Shown: one piece after another, positions 24,101-36,100 of the stretch
How the letters are laid out: the number at the start of each line of letters is the position of its first letter
Numbering within the stretch: the stretch's first letter is position 1
DNA from: Phoronis australis
Lineage: Eukaryota; Phoronida; Phoronidae
Reading direction: 5' to 3'
DNA length: 64,000 bases
Assembly: GCA_002633005.1 (NCBI GenBank)
Contig: NMRA01000179.1
Span: 288,214 to 352,213 of the forward strand
Position numbers and translations under genes: made by a program
Notes under the pieces: generated by a model
Database searches by the model: none
Told to the model about the DNA's origin: nothing
Seen by the model: the letters and a program-made list of their open reading frames with translations, nothing else

Positions 24101-27100
24101 TCGAAGAATGTAAAAATGCAGGATGGCAAACAGTCCTGTTACCTGTTGATGTCGGCAGTAGAGGCTTCATCTAAAAACCATTAAATAAGTTAATGAATTT
24201 CGTCGAGGTCCCCAAATAAATCAAAAAACAAACATACCAAACGGCCTCTAAGACAGCTCTCAGATGTAGCTATACGATATATTTATCAAGAAACGACAAC
24301 CAATTTACGGAATGGCAACTCTGTAACCTTTCTAAACCAGCGATTGCAACGCAAAGAAGAGGTGAAACTATTCACAATCATGACGCAACAGAGAACGCTA
24401 TACAATCAGCTACTTCGTCATCCCCAATATTAAACAAATATGGCGCACTTTCAAAATGAACATAGACGTCGCACATCACATCTGACGCAAACAAGTCAAG
24501 ATGTTTTTGAAATTCATCAGGGTACGGGAATTGGGGATAGTTAGTCCTATGAAAGATCTTAAACCCAGCCGCAGAGCGTCTAAAGCCGCTCACCGTACCA
24601 GTGACTGCTGCCAACTCATCGGAGACACAACTTTAACATCCTTCGCCGCAGAGATAATAACTCCTGGGCTGTTTCCAGTTAGTCCATTCATTCTTGAATG
24701 ACGTTTAGGTAAATAATTTCAATTACGAGCATGTTTTTTTATTTTAATAAAAATATATTTAATAACATCAGTTATTGTTTCAGATCAATGACAAATCACT
24801 TGTCAGTTTCAGTAGTCCCTACCTCACTAGGACATAGACTATATGCTTGATGTTAATACTTTTGATCAGCAAATTAAACAAGATGTGACTAATTGCACAT
24901 GACAGCAAAATGCGATGAGCCACCACTGTCGAATATATCTTCATCTCGTCAACAATACAAGCAGATCTGGTGTGTGTAGAAAGCATTTTTAAAAACAATT
25001 TACAAGAAGAAACTTAACCCTGCATTCAGCATAATACCTATTCCGTAACACTACCGTGACGATCGCCGCAGTTTGGTCATATTTCCTTTTCATGTTTTGA
25101 ACCTAGTTTTCCGAAAAAACGTATACCATTTCCTCAGACAACATTTTGGTGCATTGACTTGTTCTCTAATGTATTTTTCTACGTCTGTGTGGTTAATTAT
25201 CGACACATTTTTAAGATTTAATATCCAGGTTGGACTCGAAAGACCGGACATTTAATAAGTCACGCTCTGTAAATTTCCGCTTTGTTAATCGTACTGAGCC
25301 TCGCTTTGGATTTTAATGTCCGTCGCTTGAGTTAGGTCTATGAGCACATTTCAACGCGCAGAAATATATGTGGAAATTTATTATTTAGAAGCTGATTGTG
25401 CATGCGATTTTTATATACTCACGTTTGCAAATAAATGGCATCGTAGTGGTGAAATGGTAGTATATGTTTTTCTGTATAATTAAGGAATAAGTCCATTGTG
25501 ACATTATCTATTACATCCCCGATCTGTATACGATTCTTTTCACTCCAAATCTCTGTGCCAGTTAAAACCACGCGGACGTTCAGATCTATGAACATCTAAA
25601 AAAACAAACACAATTCTATAGCCTAAGTGCATGGTAAAAAAAATTCGGTTGGATCGTGATCGAAACGTGAATCCAGGCAAATTGCTATTTTAATAGGTTA
25701 TTTTTTTACCAGACCAAACAAAATTTCGGTAAGTTTGTTGGCAAATGTAGCTTCATGCAGTCTCAGACTTATAAAAACACCGTAACGATAATACATTGTA
25801 TGGGAGGACACTTACATGTACCAAAAATTGACCTATGGGTGTGGTTGGTTTGTAACCTTCTCACCATATCAATCCATTTCGTGAGCTAAATGGATCATTT
25901 GTAAATAGTAATAAATACACGTGTAACAAGCTGATCCTTTTGAACACGAACTGCCAAAACAACGGACTGTTTCTTAGCAAACGTTTACATTCCCATGTTC
26001 TAATTATAGCAACTCATGTAACGCAACTCTCATATGCAGTATTTTGAAAAGTTTTATTCAGTTGCAAAAAAAATCTTAAGGATTGTAATAATTCTTAAGC
26101 ATCTCTTCAACATTACATAAGGACAGCAAATGTTGCAAAGTGTATCGGATAACGCAGTTATGTCAATAAAAGTACAAAGCTCTTAGTTTGGACCTGTTGT
26201 TCCATAACAATAACAATATGCACATACATTGGCATTCAATTTCAAATTCCACAATATTGTTCAACCATCAATTAGTACAGCCAAACAGCCTTTGCTGTGA
26301 AGGTTAATCTTTGGAAGATTCACAACTCAATTTCATTGAAGATGGGATGTTCAGTCAGGCCTGTACGCATTCAGTTCTGCACTATTCCGACGTGCTCGTC
26401 AAATGTACAGTTGGTCTCCACACGGCCTCTTTCATTTCTAATACAAGAGGCCAGTGCGACTAGGTCTTGCCAGTACATGTAACAATTTGTTCAGGGTTTA
26501 TAAGCAACAGCAACCAATTAAATAGGGTGTTCCGCTATAAAAGCAAGGTAATCCATCGAGAATGACGATCATTTTCACCCTATGCAGTGGCAAAAGCAGG
26601 CGACGACGTGGTAGAGTGACACGACCACGATAACCGCCACCCTGCAACAAATGTACCTGTAATTCACATTTAGTTGGAGGGAGTGGTGCACCTTGGAAGT
26701 GGACACAAGTTTTCTCCGTGATTAGTGCCGATGGCACTTATTACCTCGTATAACAACAACAAAGTATATAGGCCTATACGCAAATAGTCCGTCTCTTGAC
26801 ATTCATGTTCTGGGACCAAGTGGCCTTTGAAATGTGCTACTAATCGCTTATGATTTCTCAGAGTTCCTAAGTCATCGCTTTTCCACCTGGAGCAAATCGT
26901 GAAACTATGTCACGTCCAGGGGACGCGTGACCATCGGAAGTGCCCAGAACTTTAAGACTAAGAGGGGTTTAAATTTGAGTGACGAGGTATTGGCTGTGTG
27001 GACAGTCCTACTATAAGCAACGTCTTATCCGAAAAATGTCCAAGGTTTGCAAAATAAGAATACCAACAAAGCTTTCTCTCGAAAAATAATCTGTTGCGTA

Positions 27101-30100
27101 ATATGAAAGATTTCATTCTTTTCAATTAGTTCTAGTATTGTATGATTATTGCGTAGCCGCATGTGGACACGCTACACCGTGAAACCGTAGTGACAGCGGC
27201 ATGTAGACTGGCTGCCGTGTGTATCCGTAGTAACAGCGGCAATTGGACATACTACAGTGTGTAACAGTAATGACAGCGCAGTGTGGACACGCTGCACCGT
27301 GTAACCGTACTGGCAGCGTCATTTGGACACACTACCGTGTGTATCCGTAGTAACAGCGGCAAGTGGACATACTGCACTGTGTAATAGTAATGACAGCAGC
27401 ATGTGGACACACTACAGTGTGAAAAGTAATGATGGCGGCATGTGGACACACTACAGTGAATAGCCGTAATGACAGCTAATCATCTGCATATTTTAGATCT
27501 ACTCAACAGTGGCCGGAACTTGAGCACAGCCTTAATTCGTGATCCTAATACAGTTAATCCACCACTGTCCCGCGGCCACAAAAAGCAGCCAAAGTTCGAA
27601 CATTGTTTCGCAAATGCTTACATGTACAAGACCCTTGATCCACACTGACACAAGAAAAAGTGGCCTTGGGCCATTGATTCCGTTGCAGCACGCTGTTGGG
27701 CATGTGGAACTATAGTTTCGGTACTGACAGATTGTTGAATCATGTGTGCACCATTACACGCAGTACTTACAGAGTTCGCTATGTTGACGATGTCGACGAG
27801 CCGTCTCCCGGTAGCGTCGCCAAACTTCTTAAACTACAAGCAAATGGCAAAGGAATAAAGTCAGAGAGCCCTTATCCCCAAAGGGATCATCTCATATAGA
27901 CCTGCAGCCCAGAGCACTTAGCATAGATGAACGAGGTAAGAACATCTGACCACGAAAGCATTTAGAGTCCACCTCAGTATGTACAGAAATGGAAGTCTGC
28001 CCTTGTCTGCACTCCGGTGTGACACCTGGGGGTTTTACAAAGGGCCCAGAAAATGAGCTAGACTAGATATTCGAGGTACAGGCCAAAACTGATTTAAAAT
28101 GAACAATAGTACCGCATTCAACACCGAATGACCCATGACAGACAAATTGCTCTCTGGAATGGGTCCGGCAGAAACCAAAAAAGCACCCCCCCCCCCAAAA
28201 AAATGAGCTAGCACATACATTCGTGAAGTGACTACTCCTGTGAAACTGCCCTCATTAATATTGTTAACGGCTGGGCTCAGGGTGTAGATAGTGGTCACAA
28301 CGTTGGTGTAGTATTTTTGGATTTTAAAAAAAGCTTTTGATCTCGTTGATCACAATATACTTCTAAGTAAATTGTTAATTTACAAGGAGGGCAAGGTCTC
28401 CTTAGACTGGTTAAATTCATATCTCTCAGAGAGATGCCAGGTTGCATCCCTTGGTGGGCATCTGTCTGAGTCCCGAGGTATCACACACGGTGTTCCCCAG
28501 GGATCCATCCTGGGACCTCTGCTGTTTTTACTTTTTATAAATGATCTCTCTTTAGTCTGCGAAAACACTGTTGACATGAATGCAGATGATACTACTTTGT
28601 CTGTCGTGGCAAACTCGCTGATCGTGTTAAGGACAGACTCCAGTCTGATCTGGATAAGGTTGCTACCTGGTGTACTGATAATAAAATGGTAATTAATGCT
28701 GAAAAACAATATGTACGATTATTGCCTCAGAGCAACGGCATAGTAGAAGTAATCTTGAGCTTAACCTTGCTATATTCAATTTACACCTCAAATATGTTGA
28801 CAGTGAAAAGTTATTAGGTGTTACTGTAGACAAGACCCTCAGCTTGTCTAGCCATATCAATGGACTGTGTCCAAAATTAGGCAGCGACTTGGTCTTCTCC
28901 GGCGTACATATATATCACAATTTCTTCCCACAGAAGGGCGTCTGCAATATTTCAGCGCATGTGTATTCCCTCTGTTCGTTTATTGTAGTACAGTGTGGTC
29001 AGGATGCAATGCAAAATTAGTTTCCTCTTTATTGAAGGCCCAGAAGCAGGCGGCCAGACTTGTTCTAGGTGTGCCTTTTGACACTCCGTCAACTCATATG
29101 TTTAAATAGACTGGGGTGGCTCCCTATTGACAAATATTTTATATACAGGCGTTTGTGTATGATGCATAGGTGCTTTCACGGTAATGTGTCGACTCATTTA
29201 TCTCGTAATCTCATACTTGTTCGAAATAACCACCAAATCAGGACAAGATTTTCTGCCTCAAACAATTTGGTTTTGCCCAAACACAGAACTTCGTTTTATT
29301 CTAAGTCCTTCTTTATTCAGACCATCCAACAGTGGAACAATTTGCCTAATAGTGTTAAGGAGGCTGACTCTTATGATAATTTCAGACACCACCTCATCAG
29401 TTACCTGTGGTCGTCATAGATGTCCCTCCTTTTGGTCTTTCCAATATATTTACCATACAAATTTTTCTTTATTTATTTATCTTTAATTCAATTTGTAAAT
29501 CCAATTTTTAAACACTATTTTATTTACTGTATCTTATTATATCTAATTTAATCTGTTTATCTAACTTAATTTAATTAATTTTTTTCTTGCTGCAGAGGAC
29601 CATGCTAGATATTAGCCTTTCGCTAAAGCATGTTTTGCATTTATTGTATTTTTATCCTCTTTAAATAAAGTTTATTATTATTATTATTATTATTATTATC
29701 ATTATTATTATTACTATTACTATTACTATTATTATTATTATTATTCACCGTGATCAAATACAAATCACTCCTAATTTAGTGCGCAGCCACGCGGTGGAGT
29801 CCCAATGCTACTTAGATATATAAACAACGACGTGTTTCTGTAACAAGGTTTCTCGCTGCAGCATTGCCTGGTCTGCATGCAATGACAGGGTGTGACGTCA
29901 CAGCAGCACTGTATAGGAAAAGGAAAGTGAGGCCTCTGGAAATTCTGATGAAAGACTCATCTGGGACACTTATCAGCTACTTCGCAGAGTTAATAAACGT
30001 AGATTTCCCAGACGAAAGAAAGTTAGAAGAATACACATGCCTCCTATTTAGTGAAGGGAGGAGTCAAAGATGTCAATGAAGCGAGATATCTGAAATTAAT

Positions 30101-33100
30101 AGAGATGAACGAGATGAGGTAATAACTGTAATTGATAAAATGTAGTTCATAAAAGCAACGAAAATAATTTCAAATGTTTTCATAGTATTAAACCAAAGGG
30201 CCCAGTTTCACGTCATACTTGAAAAGCAGTACATGTAAATGGTGGTGAGGTTTTATGTTTTTTTTTTCGTCAGCTTTTAGACAATTGGTCCCTCGTCAAT
30301 GAAATTTTCTCACTATTTATTTCAGGAAAAGCCGATGTCCAACATCAAGAAGATTGACTGCGCGTTGCTTCCTCCTTGCCGAAAGACACTATTGAACAAG
30401 CTCAAACGAGCCCATTATGTTGCCTTGCTCTGGGGTCAAGTGGATTCTGCCAATTCGGGAAACGGTTTGGATCCTCTTACAAGAGTGGAAGGTGCAAGAT
30501 GGACACTACACACCCGAATGGTTTTGTGGATCTTCCGTTCCTGGTGTCCTTTTTGAAGGTGCTGGTCTTTTACAAGAAAACTAAGCCAATCAATACATAG
30601 AGGAAATGAGCTATGACGAAACAAGCGAGCCCGAATCAAGCTGGAGTAGCAGTGACGAATCTGATATTAAACCGCATTAAAACTAACAGGAAACTACTGT
30701 TGACATTAAACATATACATGCAGTAGCTTGATGTTCTCGTCAATACATTGATTTTAATTATCTGTTACAATGCTGTTTGAAAGTGTTGCTCTATTTCATG
30801 TAGTTTATTTTGATTAAAGAAGGTTTTGAAAAACACGTCTGTTACTTTTCTTTCATCGTATCATTTAGTAGTCAATGGGATGAAAGGGCTCTTTGGAAAT
30901 AATTTTCGTGGTTCCTCGATCTAGCGCAAATTTAGGGGCCATATATGTTGTCGCTGACGTATCCTTTCTGTTGGCAGTTTTGATAGCGTTTTATATTTTA
31001 CACAATCTGCGTTCTTAAACTTCATTTAGTGGGTTGGTTTAAGACAGTTACTAGTACTCCAAAGTTTTAGTGTTATCATGTACTTTCCAAAATGCATGCT
31101 CTCCGCCATCATCCAATTGGCAACCAGCGTGAGAGCTCAGTAGACGCAAAAGTATAAACTCATCATCTAATATGTCATATATTTTCAAAACTACTTACCG
31201 GTAGTTGAGATTTCTAGGGCTGGCGAGCACAACCCACAATGGGTTTTAACTGTCATAGGGTATTTGGTAACCAGTTACATCTATTTGAATCACATGGACT
31301 TGTTTATTGTGGTACCCCGAATGAAGACCTAGCTCCTTTTACGGTGGCATTGAGTTTCTGGCGAACGTCTTCCAGAGCCCAATTTGTTGTCTGTCATGGG
31401 TCATCTGGTGCGGGACGATTATTGGTTTTAAGTCAGTTTTAGCCAGTACCTCGGGTATCTAATGTATGTCAAAGTTGCGATAGCATATAATGTGGTTGAG
31501 ATTTTTGAGCGTTTCTTCCAGGCACAATCCAGAGTGTATTTTGTCTGTCATAGGGCATTTAGTGACCTGTGACATGTATTGAACCTCATGAAATTGGTTT
31601 TGTATGTGTGGTACCTCGAATGTATATGTTGGCTCATTTTTGGGGGACTCTTTTTGGTTTCTGCCGGACCCATTCCAGAGTGCAATTTGTCTGCAATGGG
31701 TCATTTGGTGTTCAGTGCGGTACTATTGTTCGTTTAAAACCAGTTTTGGACGGTACCTCGAAAATCTAGCCTAGCTCAAATTTTGATGGCATACAGTGGT
31801 TAAGATTTTTGAGGGTTTCTGCCAGGCACAATCCAGAGTGTATTTTGTCTGTCATAGGGCATTTAGTGATCTGTGACATGTATTGAATCATATTGAATTG
31901 GTTTTGTGCAGTACCTCGAATGTATGCGCTAGTTCATTTTTGGGGGTACTTTTTTGGTTTCTGCCGGACCCATTCCAGAATGCAATTTGTTTTTCATGGG
32001 TCATTTGGTGTTCAGTGCGGTACTATTGTTCGTTTAAAACCAGTTTTGGACGGTACCTCGAAAATCTAGCCTAGCTCAAATTTTGATGGCATACAGTAGT
32101 TAAGATTTTTGAGGGTTTCTGCCAGGCACAATCCAGAGTGTATTTTGTCTGTCATAGAGCATTTAGTGACCTGTGACATGTATTGAACCTCATGGAATTG
32201 GTTTTGTACGTGTGGTACCTCGAATGTATGTGTTGGCTCATTTTTGGGGGACTCTTTTTGGTTTCTGCCGGACACATTCCAGAATGCAATTTGTCTGTCA
32301 TGGGTCATTCTGTGTTCAGTGCGGTGCTATTGTTCGTTTTAAATCAGTTTTGGCCGGTACCTCGAATATCTAGTCTAGCTCATTTTTGGGCCCTTTGTAA
32401 GGCCCCCATTGGTCACCCCCAGAGTGCAGACAACGGCAGACGTCCATTTCTGTACATACTGAGGTGTACTCTAAATGGTCCTGTGGTCAGATGTTGGTAC
32501 CTCGTTCATCTATGCCAAGTGCTCTGGGCTGCCGGTCTAATAGTTGTCATCACCGTTATCAAGGTCTGTAAAGTCTCGTGATCGTGCTCGTCGAACTAGT
32601 TTTTAATTACGCAACGTACATGACTGTATTGACAGTTCTAAGTAATGTAATGACGGTCAGATAGCAAAAAATAGACATTTATCATCATCATCGTCGTCGT
32701 CTTCGGTATGCTGCCTGTTGGCGTTTAAGGTTACCTTAAAAGCCAACAGGCAGCATACCAAGCCAACCTGGTACAAGTAAATGCTACCGACCAAATATGT
32801 TCCTTCACAACGCCCGTCCACCTTTGACCAGAGAGGCGTTATGGTAACAGAAATTTCTGGTCTGTACCACGCTGCAATTGTCGGGGCTAATCGTCCAATG
32901 TAAATAAACGTGGGATTTGGAATGCGTCCACCAGACAGGAGAATGAAATCCTTGCCAAACAACAACGAGTGTTCTAATACGTGAGCTCCAATCGGACGTT
33001 CATACATGCACATTAGAGTAAATTTAACGTTTCCTCATTGTTGTGATGGAAAAAACTCAGTTGAGCCGTTTGGCGAAAATTTTCTGTACATGTATAAAAT

Positions 33101-36100
33101 ATGTTACAAGAACATCTCTTTCTTTGTAGGTTCAATCAAAGCTTGCTTCAACGATACATTTCTCACCTAATCTTCGTTTGCCATTTGTTTCCTTTCTACA
33201 TGGTGAGCCAAAAGAAACGTTATCCACGTACATGTAAATTTACTTTGTTAAAGATGTTTTCCAAATGTTAGACATTCTAACTGCTATGAGTGGACAGTAT
33301 TTCTACAAAATTACAGAATATCGTCGTTTAGTTAACATTCTATCGCGTAATAAGCGTTACTCTAACTGCCCACTTTTTCCCGCAAGCGCAGTTGCAGGAG
33401 GAGAAGCATTTTTATGGTCACGTAAACTCTGTCCTCTGGTGTACTGCATCTCTGAACAACGAGTCTCAGAGGCTTTCGCAGTGTTGACTAGTCATAAATG
33501 TATCTCATGCCAAAAATGGCATTATTGGTACATGTGATTGGTTATTTTGTAATGGTCCACACTAAGCGTTATGTGGCGGTGCTTGGCAGGTTTTGGAGGA
33601 ATGTCGGGAAGTTAACGATGTTACAAAAAGAATAGCAATGGTTGAGGTCATCCATATACAGTTAATGTGAGACTTGATTAGCTTATACAGGTACTTCGAA
33701 AACATTATCAGCTGAAGCGTGACATTGAACAGACAGCATGCTCCTCGGATTCAATGACGCTTAATTGTTCACAAATGTAGCCGAGTGCTCGACAGCTGAG
33801 ATCGTCCCCTACACGTGCATTTGTAGCTAAACAAGGAGCATTTTGAGAAATTTAGAAAAAGTCTTGAATAGGCCACAAATTATTAACCATATTTTTGTAA
33901 TATGGTACAAATATCATACACTGTTGCTTTTTGAAATTTTAATGTGATCTTCACGAAAATAAGTATATCAGAACAAAAAGCGTGGGTAGCGTTTCTTTGG
34001 TCCCCCATATTTCACTTCACAGACGAAAAACACTGCTGAGTGTGAAGTTTTGGATTTTCCTCAAAATTACCAATGAAAATGTGATGCTGTTCCGTGTTAG
34101 TGTTCCCAATGATGTCATGAAAGATAGTACTGGACTTATCACTGATAATGTCTCTGGCTTATGCTAGGCGTGTGTACAGGTATGCAGGTGTTATGTAGCG
34201 ATCAAATGGAGGAAATAAAGACGACTTTACGCGCTAGGTTAAAGGTCGTTACGAGGAATAATAGTACAGCCTAGTGTTGACAATTGAGAATTACTGATGA
34301 CGTCACGTGGCGGCAAATTTGCAACTTTTCGACAGAACTGAAACATACAGTTTAGACAGATTCTGCTTAAAGTTGAGAAAATGTTTTCCTCACCGCAGAA
34401 TGATCGGCCACGAAGAACAGTTCAATGATGGCTGGCTCACCGATGGCCCTCGAAGGTTTGACAGATCTTTTCAGCTGTTGAAGAGAATGATGAAAATCAA
34501 ATGAGTTAGGCAAAGGCAGTGCAAAAATGTCCCGTAAATTGGTACGCAGCCGTACAGTTTCGTACACAAATTGCTGTAAAATATTTAAATTATAGCCGGA
34601 ATGCAATGGGACATGAAATCAACATACATGTACATCAAGTGTGCAAGATCTATAGTTATGTATAAACATGTTAGAACAACGAACTAAGTGAAGGGTCGCT
34701 TCGAAACAACTATTCAAAGTGTAAAACATTCGAAACAACCCACAGGTTATGCACCTTGAAAAATCCCTCCAAATGTATCTTTTGAATTCACTGCGGTATC
34801 TCAAGTGCGCTTTGCTACATCAGTCACCTGTCGAAAACGTGCGTTTGCTTAAAAGATATTTACAATTATAAAGGGACTTTAGCAAAATTGACAATCGGCT
34901 ATTGGATCAAGTCAAGCGATATAGCCGTCCTGGATTACACGGCGGCGGTAGGACTCTCCTTTGTCCAGGAGTTAAGAAAGCGGAAACCAGGCACATTTTC
35001 ATGTCTCTCATTGATGTCACGAAGGCAAAGAATTTCACATCCCGAATCCTCAGATATTTGTTCACTTATCAAACTTTCTCACGTCGAAGTTGCAGCCTAC
35101 AACTCAGCAGTAATACTTCGTTGGCACTGGACGGACGAATTAAAGTAATACGAGTGATTAAAATGTATAAAGAATCGAGCAACAACGAATAACATGCCAA
35201 CTGCAGTGGAACGAAAACGAGTCAGTAAATGTGCCTTACGCTTACAGCAATGTGGGTAAATACAGCGAGATTCGAGTGTCGCTGTGTAATCCGGGACGGC
35301 CCTATTGAGCTTGAATTTGAACAATAACTGTCATTTAGTCAGAACGTCAAGACTCACTTCTAATCTGAACAAGAAGCTATTGGACAAAAGTCGCTCGCAA
35401 CGGTAAATGTTCTTAATCAGAAGCTACTTTTGCAGATGACCGGCTGACTGCACTTAAATAATAAGTTTCTACTCCAAAATAACCCAGCAAACTTCGTGAA
35501 TTTTCTGGGATCGCATGTTTGGATCTAATAGTTAAACTTCTTAATCAAAACATGGTATTGACTGGAGTTTCACAACCCTTACTTTGGGGAACTGAACTAT
35601 GTATTTGAATTCGTCTAGAATAATTAAAAGTTATAAGTAGTAAAACAAAACCTAAAAATTCTGCAACAAACCGTGAATTTAGCTAATGTTACCAACACAT
35701 TTGTTAGAATTTAGACTGACACTGTTCTTAGTTTTATTTTGTTTCGTTGTTCTGTTTGTGTTATAGATGTCATAACCCCTGAGGTCAGTACAGTGATGAC
35801 GTAATTTGTTCACTACAGAATTATAGTGTGGAATTTTCTAGAAGACTCTTGCAAGTCAGTGATTAATGTAGTCTGGAATATTCTAGAGACTAGAATATGT
35901 TTGTAGAATGATTTGGTAGATTCCGGAAAGTTCTAGAATGTGCTTGAATTGGTGAAAAGTTCTAGAACGTTGCATGAGACTATTAATACAAAGAGACGGG
36001 TGTGGGACAGTTAGTTAATCAGTTAAAGAGTTTAAAGTTGAAAGTTGGTTAGTTGCAAGAACGTTACAGTTGAGTTCCTGAAGGTGTCTCTGGGGTTGAT

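Larger units (their letters stand above)
19337..25422. other. ADAM intron(s) with retroelement debris
   Basis: Holds the 20.5-21.0 kb inverted-repeat element, the tRNA-like sequence and the 22.6-24.2 kb ORF remnants. One ADAM exon (entry phase 2, exit phase 0) is expected here but not identified. Confidence 0.55.
27899..32537. mobile_element. 4.64 kb TA-flanked element with long inverted-repeat arms
   Basis: The left end GACCTGCAGCCCAGAGCACT and the right end (reverse complement GACCGGCAGCCCAGAGCACT) are inverted copies, each flanked by TA. The arms match over about 300 bp (27,899-28,235 against 32,230-32,537). The right arm continues inward as a tandem array. Between the arms are a truncated LINE and a TGCD-type ORF remnant. 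No transposase is recognised, so it looks non-autonomous or gutted. It sits in an ADAM intron about 70 bp upstream of the exon acceptor at 27,827. Confidence 0.7.

Noticed and set aside
24378..24614. Minus-strand frame with [20 protein letters not shown] considered as the missing ADAM catalytic exon
   Set aside because: Does not match the reprolysin segment expected there, lies within retroelement debris and lacks fitting splice phases.
31459..32581. Several similar ORFs on both strands (for example with [15 protein letters not shown]), considered as a tandem gene family
   Set aside because: They are translations of the tandem satellite, present on both strands and lacking coding features.
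32657..33013. 118-codon minus-strand open frame
   Set aside because: Runs through the 55 nt palindrome and a GAC/GAT run, and shows no domain or consistent splice sites.
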